Source: an uncultured Bacteroidaceae bacterium (GTDB taxonomy: Bacteria; Bacteroidota; Bacteroidia; Bacteroidales; Bacteroidaceae). From it: a stretch of DNA of 64,000 bases. Shown here piece by piece: positions 44,310-52,543 of this stretch. Below the pieces are notes generated by a model. That model did no database searches, was not told where the DNA came from, and saw only the letters and a program-made list of their open reading frames with translations. The stretch is from assembly GCA_944321635.1 (NCBI GenBank), contig CALULY010000004.1:1-64000 (forward strand). Direction: 5' to 3'. The position numbers and the translations under genes are program-made. The stretch's first letter is position 1. Every line of letters begins with the position of its first letter.

Positions 44310-45332
44310 TTAGGCGTTTGATAGCAGCCTGAGCAATTCGTTTTGTAATTGTTCCTTGTCTGGGAGATATAGTTGGTAGCGACTGACGAACATCTGGTTT
44401 GATATGCCTTGCAAGGCGTATTCTACTAATACTTGGTCTTTGTATGCACCGAGGATTATTCCGATGGGTGCATTGTCTCCCTCGGTATTTTCTTCTTTTT
44501 TGAAATAATTCAAGTATAAATTCATCTGTCCGATGTCTTCATGTCCTATTTCCCCTCGCTTTAAATCGATCAAGACAAAGCATTTGAGGATGCGGTGGTA
44601 GAACACAAGGTCAACATAGAAATGGCGTGAACCGATGTTTATCCTGTACTGCCGTCCGATGAATGCGAAACCTTTGCCCATTTCAAGGAGGAAACTTTCA
44701 AGATTGCGCACTATTTGTTCCTCTAATTCCCCTTCGAGGTAGGTGCTTTGTTCAGGCAGACCGACAAATTCAAGGACAAAAGGGTCTTTGATGATGTCTT
44801 GTGGCGACTGTGGCTGTTGTCCTTGCCGGCTTAATTGCAATATGCCCTCTTTGTCACGGCTGAGTGCGAGGCGTTGGAATAGGCAACTTCTCATCTGCCG
44901 TTTCAATTCCCTAACGCTCCAATGCTCTATCTCGCATTGCTTGGCATAGAAGCTGATGGCGAGTTCGTCCTCTTCCTTGAGTATTTCTACGTAATGACTC
45001 CACGACAATTGTGCAGACAGTGTCTGTACAATTGGGAAGCAAAGGTATAATTTCCTAATCTTGGCGATGTTGCTCCTGCTGAATCCTTTCCCATAGGCGG
45101 CGGTAAGGTCCCGGTAGAGGCGGTCAAGCAGGTTTGTCCCATATTCTGCCCGTTGCAGTCCCCCTTGCTCGTATTCGACAATGTATCGCCCAATCTCCCA
45201 GTTTGTCCTTAGCATGGCGGTGTTGATGGCGGTGTAAGCCCTCTCGCGTCCTTGCCTGAGTGTGTCGCCGATGCTTTCCAACAGCTTGTCGTAAGCATTG
45301 GCGGACAATGTGCGGTCGTTGTTGCCTTTCAT
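44310..45332 (-). CDS. DUF1016 (YhcG) family PD-(D/E)xK nuclease
   Basis: 340 aa. An N-terminal DUF1016-N helical domain (RTNWEIGRYIVEYEQGGLQR, FSRSNIAKIRKLYLCF) precedes a C-terminal PDDEXK domain with the YVDLVFYHRILKCFVLIDLK pattern: Asp, then D/E-x-K. The family is scattered among mobile and defence loci; its substrate is not established. AT content is higher than in its neighbours, which suggests later arrival. The start codon overlaps the pdxB stop by 4 nt (ATGA), so its translation appears coupled to a housekeeping gene. Confidence 0.85.
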   Translation of the reverse strand: MKGNNDRTLSANAYDKLLESIGDTLRQGRERAYTAINTAMLRTNWEIGRYIVEYEQGGLQRAEYGTNLLDRLYRDLTAAYGKGFSRSNIAKIRKLYLCFPIVQTLSAQLSWSHYVEILKEEDELAISFYAKQCEIEHWSVRELKRQMRSCLFQRLALSRDKEGILQLSRQGQQPQSPQDIIKDPFVLEFVGLPEQSTYLEGELEEQIVRNLESFLLEMGKGFAFIGRQYRINIGSRHFYVDLVFYHRILKCFVLIDLKRGEIGHEDIGQMNLYLNYFKKEENTEGDNAPIGIILGAYKDQVLVEYALQGISNQMFVSRYQLYLPDKEQLQNELLRLLSNA

Positions 45333-46393
45333 CGTGCGGTTGGTTTTTGTTTTGGCAGTCTTATTTCATACGCCCCAGCCTCCCTCCTCAGCGGGTAATT
45401 GCCCCTGAGCCATTCAAACCGGGACGGGTCTCGGCGCAGCGCGTCGCTGTCATGCGTGGGGTCATATATGGCCAACAGCGCGTCATCCATCGTTGCCGCC
45501 TCGATGACGGGCTGCGCGGGGGCGGGCGGCTCTATGCGGCAATGGTTCTCGATGCCGAAGTGACGGCAGATGTTGTCCATCGTCATGCGCGAGGCATTCG
45601 CCTTGCCGTCGGCGGAGTAGCCCGCTATGTGCGGCGTGGCAAGGAACACCCGCTCCATGAGCCCCAGGTCGATGGACGGCTCATGCTCCCACACGTCGAT
45701 CACAGCGTCTGAGATCGCCCCGCAGTCCAGTGCCCGTTTGACCGCCTCGGTGTCCGCCACCTCGCCGCGTGAGGTGTTGAGCAGCCAGGGGCGGCGTGCG
45801 AGCGCAGCGAAGAATGCATCATCTGCCAGATGCCATGTCGGGTGTTTGCCCCCACGTGTCAACGGCGTGTGCAGCGAGATGATGTCCGCGCGGCGTGCCA
45901 CCTCATCGAGCGTCACAAATCCTGCCCCGCCCTCGGCCTCGGCACGCGGCGGGTCGTTGAGCAGCACCGTGAGCCCCATGCGCCGCGCCATGTCCGCGAC
46001 GCTCCTGCCCACGTTGCCGGCACCGATGATGCCCAGCGTCATGCCGCGCAGGTCGCGGCCGTGCCGCCGCGAGAGGAGGATGAGCGACGATTGCACAAAC
46101 TGCGCCACGCTCGCCGCGTTGCATCCCGGGCAGTTGGCCCAGCTTATGCCGGCACTGGCGCACCATGCCGTGTCGATGTGGTCATAGCCTATCGTAGCCG
46201 TGGCAATGAACCGCACGCGAGAGCCGGCGAGCAGTTCGCGCCCGCATCGGGTGCGGGTGCGGACGACCAGCACATCGGCATCGGCCACGACGTCGGGCGT
46301 GAAGTCCTTGCCGGGGAGATAGACCACCTCGTCCGCGACGCTCTCGATGGCGCGGGCGATGTAGGGGATCTTGTCATCTACTACCGCTTTCAT
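45329..46393 (-). CDS. pdxB: Erythronate-4-phosphate dehydrogenase PdxB
   Basis: 354 aa. A D-2-hydroxyacid dehydrogenase with the Rossmann motif GIIGAGNVGRSVADMARRMG, the catalytic Arg/Glu/His pattern (NTSRGEVADTEAV; TPHIAGYS) and the extra ~90-aa C-terminal domain that marks PdxB (RRDPSRFEWLRGNYPLRREA). It oxidises 4-phosphoerythronate in the DXP-dependent vitamin B6 pathway. It follows exonuclease III after 9 nt on the same strand. Confidence 0.93.
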   Translation of the reverse strand: MKAVVDDKIPYIARAIESVADEVVYLPGKDFTPDVVADADVLVVRTRTRCGRELLAGSRVRFIATATIGYDHIDTAWCASAGISWANCPGCNAASVAQFVQSSLILLSRRHGRDLRGMTLGIIGAGNVGRSVADMARRMGLTVLLNDPPRAEAEGGAGFVTLDEVARRADIISLHTPLTRGGKHPTWHLADDAFFAALARRPWLLNTSRGEVADTEAVKRALDCGAISDAVIDVWEHEPSIDLGLMERVFLATPHIAGYSADGKANASRMTMDNICRHFGIENHCRIEPPAPAQPVIEAATMDDALLAIYDPTHDSDALRRDPSRFEWLRGNYPLRREAGAYEIRLPKQKPTAR

Positions 46394-46402
46394 ACCATTA
46401 TA

Positions 46403-47170
46403 TTATTGCAGTAATCTGTCGTCCAGTTGGAGCTCGACGGGGCAGTGGTCAGAGCCGTAGATCTCGGTGTGTATCGCCGCACCCCGCAAGTCGTCGGCGA
46501 GGGATCTGGAGACGAGGAAGTAATCGATGCGCCACCCCGCGTTTTTCTCCCTTGCACGGAAGCGGTAGGACCACCATGAGTAAATCCCCTCGGCATCCGG
46601 GTAGAAGTGGCGGAAAGTGTCGATGAACCCCGCATCGAGCAGCGTCGAGAACTTATCCCTCTCCTCGTCCGTGAAGCCGGCGTTGCGGCGGTTGCTCTTC
46701 GGGTTCTTCAGGTCGATTTCCTTGTGCGCCACGTTGAGGTCGCCGCACACGATGACGGGTTTGTCGGCAGCCAGGCGCACGAGATAGGCGCGCAGCTCGT
46801 CGTCCCATCTCATGCGGTAGTCGAGGCGGCGCAGCCCGTCCTGCGAGTTAGGCACATAGACGCACACGAGGTAGAACCTCTCCATCTCCAGCGTCACGGC
46901 CCGCCCCTCGTGGTCGTGCTCGTCGATGCCTATGCCGTGCGACACGGACAGTGGCGTGTGGCGGGTGAAGATGGCCGTGCCCGAGTAGCCGCGCTTGTCG
47001 GCATAGTCCCAATAGGACTCATAGCCGTCGAATGACAGCTCCAGCTGCCCCTCTTGCAGCTTGGTCTCCTGCAAGCAAAAAAAGTCGGCATCGAGTGCCG
47101 CGAACACGTCACGGAATCCCTTGTCGCAGCACGCGCGCAGTCCGTTGACGTTCCATGAAATCAGTTTCAT
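46403..47170 (-). CDS. xth: Exodeoxyribonuclease III (AP endonuclease)
   Basis: 255 aa of the EEP nuclease fold: opening MKLISWNVNGLRACCDKGF, metal Glu in FFCLQETKLQEGQ, catalytic Tyr/Asp/Asn in VCVYVPNSQDG and VICGDLNVAHKEID, and the final DHCPVEL His pair (GSDHCPVELQLD). It cleaves at abasic sites and degrades 3' ends in base-excision repair. It is the first gene of a run with pdxB and the DUF1016 nuclease. Confidence 0.94.
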   Translation of the reverse strand: MKLISWNVNGLRACCDKGFRDVFAALDADFFCLQETKLQEGQLELSFDGYESYWDYADKRGYSGTAIFTRHTPLSVSHGIGIDEHDHEGRAVTLEMERFYLVCVYVPNSQDGLRRLDYRMRWDDELRAYLVRLAADKPVIVCGDLNVAHKEIDLKNPKSNRRNAGFTDEERDKFSTLLDAGFIDTFRHFYPDAEGIYSWWSYRFRAREKNAGWRIDYFLVSRSLADDLRGAAIHTEIYGSDHCPVELQLDDRLLQ

Positions 47171-47284
47171 AAAGCCGTTTGTTGGTTTGTCATTGCAAAT
47201 TAAGGGAAAAATCCCGCTGCCGCTGCCATCCCGCGCCCTTGGGCTAAGGGAAAACTTCGGCGGCGTCAGGGGAAAAGTCCAGTA

Positions 47285-47488
47285 TGGTAGGACATAAAGT
47301 CATGTAATGTCAGACCTAAAGTATATTCAGAAGTTTTGTTTATATATTCAAAACTTCTGTTTATATAAACAAAAGTTCTGTTTATACATTCAAAAGTTTT
47401 GTTTTTACTTTATGTCCGACCCTTTTGAAGTTTGGGCCTGACCCAATGCAACTTTATGTCAGTCCTTGTGTAACTTTAGGCCAGACGC
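47285..47488. repeat. Array of six 22-bp-period motifs flanking 21-bp AT-rich tandem repeats
   Basis: A 16-bp motif like ACTTTATGTCCGACCC occurs four times on the + strand (starts 47407, 47429, 47451, 47473; step exactly 22). It also occurs twice on the - strand (5' ends at 47300 and 47322; step exactly 22). Between the two groups are three tandem 21-bp units (47332, 47353, 47374) and a partial fourth, of the form AGTTTTGTTTATA..TTCAAA. These contain a 10-bp-arm inverted repeat (AGAAGTTTTG / CAAAACTTCT) and the palindrome GTTTATATAAAC. The rest of 47171-47809 holds no supported gene. Confidence 0.85.
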
Positions 47489-47599
47489 GGGGCGGATTTT
47501 CCTCCGTGCATGATGCAGCCTGTGCCTTGCCCGGACGCGTGCGGTGTGCTGTGCCGTGGCGGCGGGGTAGGATGTTGTGTTAACTCTATTTAACAGTCT

Positions 47600-47607
47600 G
47601 GGGGGGG
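47600..47607 (+). repeat. Homopolymer tract of 8 G upstream of the DUF262 operon
   Basis: Eight G followed by TAAAAGGGG, ~100 nt upstream of the candidate promoter. At 8 G it is on the short side for frequent slippage, but the TAAAA context matches the other three poly-G tracts in this window. Confidence 0.7.
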
Positions 47608-47701
47608 TAAAAGGGGATTTCCAACTATATTTACCGCACCTGGCACGACTGGCGCGGCACGGTTTTTTCGCATCATCGGATGGAAAACATTGTGGCTATG
47701 C

Positions 47702-47732
47702 TTTGCGTTGGCACAGGGCGGCATTTATTTTG
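47702..47732 (+). promoter_or_regulatory. Candidate promoter of the DUF262 operon
   Basis: TTTG at 47702-47705, a 19 nt spacer, then TTATTTTG at 47725-47732: one mismatch to the -7 consensus TAnnTTTG. The first gene starts 78 nt downstream. Confidence 0.5.
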
Positions 47733-47809
47733 CCGCACGGTCGGTGGGCGTGCGACAGGCATCCGCCGCGACAGGGATATATGGACGACACAACTAAAAA
47801 CTTATCATT

Positions 47810-49546
47810 ATGGAAAACGACAGACGACGGGATGACGCGCTCCGCTCGGTGAGCGAATTGCTGGGCGAGCGGTTCTTCGTCCCCAAGTATCAGAGGGGCT
47901 ACCGCTGGCGTGAGACGCAGGTCACTGATTTGCTGAACGACATCGACAGTTTCAGCCCGGGCAAAGACGACAAGGGGTGGTACTGCCTCCAGCCTTTGGT
48001 GCTCAAACGAGACTCCGACAATCAATGCTGGCGGCTCATAGACGGCCAGCAACGGCTGACGACAATCAAGCTCATCCTGACATGGCTCAACCGCCAGTAC
48101 GTCGAGGCACGGCGCAAACAGATATTCACTATCGACTATGAGACCCGTGGCAGCGACTCCGATTGGCTGGCAGTGCTTGACGATGACGATGAGGCACGGC
48201 GCAACATCGACTATTGGCATATTAACAAGGCATGGCAATGCATCTGCCGGTGGTTTGAAGCGCGGGGTGAAGACTTTGACACCTATGCTTTCAGCTCGAA
48301 GCTGCTGCATCACTGCCGTTTCATCTGGTATGACATCGAGCAGGGCGGCGACAATCGCGACAACGAGGAGGATGTCTTCATCCGTCTCAACGTGGACAAA
48401 ATCCCGCTCACCAGTGCCGAACTGGTCAAGGCGTTGTTCCTCAACTCGTCGAACTTCGCCGACAGCGGCGACAGCGAGGCAATCCGCCTGCGGCAGCTTG
48501 AGATCTCGACGCAGTGGGACATGATGGAGGAGGCGTTGGCTGACGATGCTTTCTGGGCTTTCATCAACGGCCGCGAGAACAAGCAGCGGCCGCGCATCGG
48601 CTATGTCCTTGACATCCTGGCTAACAAACGTGACGACAAGGCGGATGATGCCTATTTCACTTACCGCTACTTCCAAGGTCTTTTCGACGACAACGGGAGG
48701 GATGGCTACGACAAACTGGCATTCGTTAACCGACAGTGGGAGCAGGTGCACGGCATGTTCCTTGCACTGCGCGAATTGTTCAGCGACAAACGCTACTACC
48801 ACCTGGCCGGCTACCTGCTCAACACCGGATGCTGGCGTGTGGGTGAGTTGCTGGATGCATATATGGACAGTGAGAAAGACCATTTCGCTGCCCGTCTCGA
48901 CGAGGAGGTGCGCAAGAGCATCGACTGGAATGGCGATGATGAAATCCGTTACGGCGACCGTCGCCTGCGCCGCATACTGCTGTTGCACAACATAGTCACG
49001 ATGATGCAGCAACAGAATGAGACGGCACGCTTCCCGTTCGCCGACTTCATTGCCGGCGGGGGGCATGACATCGAGCATATCCATCCTCGAAATCCCAAAG
49101 AGCCCGATACCCCGGCCAAGCGGCGGGAGTGGCTCAAGGTGCAGAGAGCGTATGTCGACGACGCATTCTGGGCACGCATCGACGCCTTTGATGCGTGGGA
49201 TGACGCCGAGACGTTCGGCAAACTTTACAGTGACATAAATGCTTACTTCGCCAATGACCTTGAGGAAGGCGAAACAGACAGCTTGTCCAACCTCTGTCTG
49301 TTGCAGGCACGGCTCAACAGGAGCTATCACAACAGCTTCTTCCCCGAGAAACGTGCCAAGATCCTCCTTGCCGACCAGGACGGGACATTCATCCCCGCCT
49401 GCACCAAGAGGGTGTTTTACAAGTACTACACCGCCGACCCGCAGGGCATGACATTCTGGGACAGGAGGGACAGGGAGGCATACCTGACCAACATCAAACT
49501 GACATTGCAACCATATCTAAAGCAGCAAGACCATGAAATTCAATAA
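47810..49546 (+). CDS. DUF262/DUF1524 protein (GmrSD-like, HNH nuclease)
   Basis: 578 aa. The N-terminal DUF262 (ParB/sulfiredoxin-like NTPase) domain shows FVPKYQRGYRW (residues 23-33) and DGQQRLTTIKL (from 78), the conserved nucleotide-site motifs. A long helical middle follows. A C-terminal DUF1524 HNH-like nuclease domain has the His pair in GHDIEHIHPRN (about residue 420) and a downstream N-L-C-L-L .. N-R-S-Y .. FFPEKR block. This is the layout of GmrSD type IV enzymes that cut modified phage DNA, and of SspE. It overlaps the next DUF262 gene by 14 nt, so the two are probably partners in a defence system. Confidence 0.85.
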   Translation: MENDRRRDDALRSVSELLGERFFVPKYQRGYRWRETQVTDLLNDIDSFSPGKDDKGWYCLQPLVLKRDSDNQCWRLIDGQQRLTTIKLILTWLNRQYVEARRKQIFTIDYETRGSDSDWLAVLDDDDEARRNIDYWHINKAWQCICRWFEARGEDFDTYAFSSKLLHHCRFIWYDIEQGGDNRDNEEDVFIRLNVDKIPLTSAELVKALFLNSSNFADSGDSEAIRLRQLEISTQWDMMEEALADDAFWAFINGRENKQRPRIGYVLDILANKRDDKADDAYFTYRYFQGLFDDNGRDGYDKLAFVNRQWEQVHGMFLALRELFSDKRYYHLAGYLLNTGCWRVGELLDAYMDSEKDHFAARLDEEVRKSIDWNGDDEIRYGDRRLRRILLLHNIVTMMQQQNETARFPFADFIAGGGHDIEHIHPRNPKEPDTPAKRREWLKVQRAYVDDAFWARIDAFDAWDDAETFGKLYSDINAYFANDLEEGETDSLSNLCLLQARLNRSYHNSFFPEKRAKILLADQDGTFIPACTKRVFYKYYTADPQGMTFWDRRDREAYLTNIKLTLQPYLKQQDHEIQ

Positions 49547-51485
49547 GCAAAGTTTCTGGAGTATCATCTCCGACCCTGAGATAAAGAGCATCACCATACC
49601 CATCATCCAACGTGCCTACACCCAGGGCGGACGCGGCGACGATGAGGAGGTGAGGGACAAGGGAAAGCGTTTCGTCACCCGTCTCGTTGCGGCGTTGCGC
49701 GGCGAACCGGTAATGCTCGATTTCATCTACGGCTCACTGTCCGGCGGCGTCATCTCCCCGCTGGACGGGCAGCAGCGTCTGACCACGCTGTTCCTGCTCC
49801 ACTGGTACGTGGCGCAAAGGGAGGGCAAATCAGACACAGGGGTCAAGCAGACGTTAGGCAAGTTCGCATACGAGACCCGCGTCTCGGCACGCAATTTCTG
49901 CCATGAATTATCGTACTGTACCATTCCCGACCATGCCTGGCGCGGCACAATCTTCGCCACCATCCGCAACCTGCGGTGGTTCAGGCTCTCATGGCTGGCC
50001 GACCCGTCGGTGGACTCTATGCTCGGGATGCTTGACATGATTGACGCGGCGATGTCGGGCGATGAAGGCACTTATTGGGAGGCACTCACGGGCGATGTGG
50101 AGCAGTGCCCCATCACGTTCTGTTTCACCTCGTTGGAGGAGATGGGCTTGACAGACGACCTTTATATCAGGATGAATGCCCGTGGACTGGAGTTGACACC
50201 GTTTGAAAAGTTCAAGGCAGCGTTCAACAGCAAGGTGGACCGATGCGGGTGGGATGCTGGCAAACCAGTCACAGAGACGTTTGCCCACAGGATCGACACG
50301 GTGTGGACCGACCTTTTCTGGGGGATGCCGTCCGCGCTGCATCAGACAGATCGGCACATCCAGCACTTCATCGCGGCGATGGCAATGAATCATTATGCCA
50401 AGAGCTACAAACCCGAGACAAGGGAACAGGCGGAGCGGCGCATACAGCAACTGGCAGGCGACGCGACGACGGTCAATCCCTATGATTTCACGGAGGATGC
50501 TTACGCCTATTTGACCGCCTGCCTCGATGCATACGTGCCGCATGGGGATGCTGACGGCGGGGCGGCATCGTGGAAGATGTCGGACGGGCAGCGGTTTCTG
50601 AACCTTGCCTACAAAGACAAGATGGCTTATTCCGACTACGTCCTGCTGTTCGCCCAGACGGAATACCTGATGCGGCAAGGCCAACGGACGGATGGTGACG
50701 ACAGGTGGGACAGGGCCTGCGACGATTGGCAACGGGTCGTCAACAACATAGTCCGCAACTCGACCATCGACAGCCCCGCCACTTTCGTCGCGGCAATCAC
50801 CCTCGTAGGCGAATTGGCCGAAGGGTGCGGCGGCATATACCCCTGGCTCGCGACCCACACGGTCAATGCCCGCCATGCCGGCAAGCAGGTCAGGCAGGAG
50901 ATCCTCAAGGCGCGGATCATCGTTGCCGACGATGCCAACCGCGAGGCAATCCATGCCACCGAGGACACCGCCTTTTGCCAGGGCGACATAGGCTTCCCGC
51001 TCTACTGCATCGGGTGCGACGCTCCCGGCAACTTCGACCGCGACCGCCTGCAAAAGCTCCAGGAGATTATCGCATCAGACCTCGACCCCGATGCGCCGGT
51101 GACGGATGACTTCAAGCGGGCATTGCTCACAGTCGGCGGCAACGACTACTACAACGTCTGGGGCTCTTGGTCCTACAACTTCGGATGTGCCAAGCGGTGG
51201 CTGCTGGATTACAATGAAGACCTGTACGACTGCTTTGCCAGCAACGACTACTGGCGGACGTACCTGCGCGACCTCCTGCTGCAACGCATGGAGATGAGCT
51301 ATGCCGGGATAGCCGACTCCTACGCAATCCCCGACGGGATGCCGCGCTGGAAGGCAAAGCTCATAAAGGGCAAGTCGAAAATCGACGGGGCAACCTACAT
51401 CCTCATCCCCGACGACCAGAGCTACTGCCTCTTGTCATGGCAGCAACGCCCCAAGCATGATTGGCAAGTGGTGAGAGTGGAATGA
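49533..51485 (+). CDS. Second DUF262 protein without a recognised HNH domain
   Basis: 650 aa. DUF262 motifs are clear: IPIIQRAYTQGG near residue 23 (as IPxYQRxYxW in the family) and SPLDGQQRLTTLFLLHW near 77, plus IRMNARGLELTPFEKFKA, the usual third conserved block. The remaining ~400 aa are helical and show no DUF1524 HNH pattern that I can see. It overlaps the GmrSD-like gene upstream, which implies coupled translation and a joint complex. A DUF262 protein with a nuclease-lacking partner may act as the sensing or regulatory half. Confidence 0.8.
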   Translation: MKFNKQSFWSIISDPEIKSITIPIIQRAYTQGGRGDDEEVRDKGKRFVTRLVAALRGEPVMLDFIYGSLSGGVISPLDGQQRLTTLFLLHWYVAQREGKSDTGVKQTLGKFAYETRVSARNFCHELSYCTIPDHAWRGTIFATIRNLRWFRLSWLADPSVDSMLGMLDMIDAAMSGDEGTYWEALTGDVEQCPITFCFTSLEEMGLTDDLYIRMNARGLELTPFEKFKAAFNSKVDRCGWDAGKPVTETFAHRIDTVWTDLFWGMPSALHQTDRHIQHFIAAMAMNHYAKSYKPETREQAERRIQQLAGDATTVNPYDFTEDAYAYLTACLDAYVPHGDADGGAASWKMSDGQRFLNLAYKDKMAYSDYVLLFAQTEYLMRQGQRTDGDDRWDRACDDWQRVVNNIVRNSTIDSPATFVAAITLVGELAEGCGGIYPWLATHTVNARHAGKQVRQEILKARIIVADDANREAIHATEDTAFCQGDIGFPLYCIGCDAPGNFDRDRLQKLQEIIASDLDPDAPVTDDFKRALLTVGGNDYYNVWGSWSYNFGCAKRWLLDYNEDLYDCFASNDYWRTYLRDLLLQRMEMSYAGIADSYAIPDGMPRWKAKLIKGKSKIDGATYILIPDDQSYCLLSWQQRPKHDWQVVRVE

Positions 51486-51506
51486 CGCAAGCAAGGGACA
51501 GGAGGC

Positions 51507-51845
51507 ATGATTTATAAGATGACAGAGGCAGGGGATTTGCCCCTTTCGCTCGGCGACGGCTACTGTGTCGATATGCCGTCAGACGATGAGACGTTGGAGG
51601 CCGTTGGCAAATACCTCCTCGACCGCAAGGCAGTGGTCAATCTGTACGCCGTGAGGGACGGCGGCAAGTGGCATCACATGATGCACATCGCATTCCCCGG
51701 CAAGCGGTATGCCGAGGTCGAGCCGATCATGACGCACCTTTGCGCTATGGTCGGGGCAAGCGAGTTCGCCTGCATAGCTGGGATGTCCAAGAGTGTAGTG
51801 GATGCCGATGGCGACCTGATTGCATGGGCAGACCCCGGCGACTGA
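51507..51845 (+). CDS. Small protein of unknown function, third gene of the DUF262 operon
   Basis: 112 aa, preceded by GGAGG just before the ATG; a second ATG lies at 51519. No family recognised. It looks like a compact alpha/beta protein (AVVNLYAVRDGGKWHHMMHI, then YAEVEPIMTHLCAMVG) with no signal peptide. The 21 nt gap to the DUF262 gene and the terminator-like palindrome 76 nt downstream place it in the same operon. A regulatory or anti-toxin-like role is possible but is guesswork. Confidence 0.65.
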   Translation: MIYKMTEAGDLPLSLGDGYCVDMPSDDETLEAVGKYLLDRKAVVNLYAVRDGGKWHHMMHIAFPGKRYAEVEPIMTHLCAMVGASEFACIAGMSKSVVDADGDLIAWADPGD

Positions 51846-51921
51846 CACAGTTGGCTGCGGCCTGCCCCGCTGCTGTCTGTTGCATCGTATGCAAAGGGCA
51901 AAAACATCTGATGCTAACCCC

Positions 51922-51961
51922 AAAAACATTGTATGCCACGGCCGTGGCATACAATGTTTTT
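51922..51961 (+). terminator. 40-bp perfect palindrome/terminator, copy 1
   Basis: Two perfect 20-nt arms meet at the centre CGG|CCG: the first runs AAAAACATTGTATGCCACGG and the second is its exact complement. It is followed by further T (seven in a row including the arm) and GTGCGG. It would end the DUF262 operon. About 70 bp around it (51898-51970) recur near 56993-57062. Confidence 0.85.
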
Positions 51962-51963
51962 TT

Positions 51964-52543
51964 GTGCGGCTGGAGGAGGTGCGGCGAGTGGCATTGACAG
52001 AAAAACTTGCCAATCCGGATAAAACCACTACATTTGTAAGACTTCGTGGCGGACACGTCCGCCGCGACGGGACACACAGCCTAAACGTCGTCAAACTACC
52101 ACACCAAGACCACAACGGGCTGATCAGACTTATCCATTGGGTGAAGTGTATCCTGCGCTTTCTGCGTAGAATCGCTCCCTTGGATAAGACGGCTGTGGTA
52201 GGCCTTGACGACGTTGGGCAGCGGTTCTACGTCCGTCTTGTGGAGGCGTTGCCTGCATTGTTGAACGTCAAGCAACGCCCGCCATGGCAAAAGACATGAG
52301 AGACACCGCATCGGGCAGTCGGACACCCCGTCCGAGCCGCCTGCTCCTGCCGCCTGCACGCACCGCGCTGCGGTCGATGCCATCGGGTGAAACAATCGTT
52401 TATTTCAGGCTTATTCGTTTGTTGTGCTGCAAGCTGGCGCGACATCGCCGTTACTTTGCGTCAGGGATTGAGCGTTTTTCATGCTGGAAATCCTTTAGGG
52501 GAAAAGCATTCAATCCAATGTTTCACTTAAAACAGCAAACATC
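51964..52543. other. Unassigned ~580-nt stretch before the FtsK-like operon
   Basis: Open frames exist on both strands (for example + to 52299, and - from 52395) but neither resembles a known family nor has a good start, so none is called. It may be a decayed gene or insertion. The last ~100 nt contain TTACTTTG near 52452, one mismatch from a -7 box, and could hold the promoter of the FtsK-like gene. Confidence 0.4.

Noticed and set aside
47285-47488. CRISPR array
   Set aside because: Units are adjacent at 21-22 bp with no unique 30-nt spacers, some are inverted, and no cas genes are present.
47696-49510. 604-codon - strand open frame
   Set aside because: Antisense shadow of the GmrSD-like gene, whose motifs are clear on the + strand.
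51964-52395. Possible degraded transposase or gene
   Set aside because: Open frames on both strands lack recognisable motifs, starts or terminal repeats, so it is left as unassigned.
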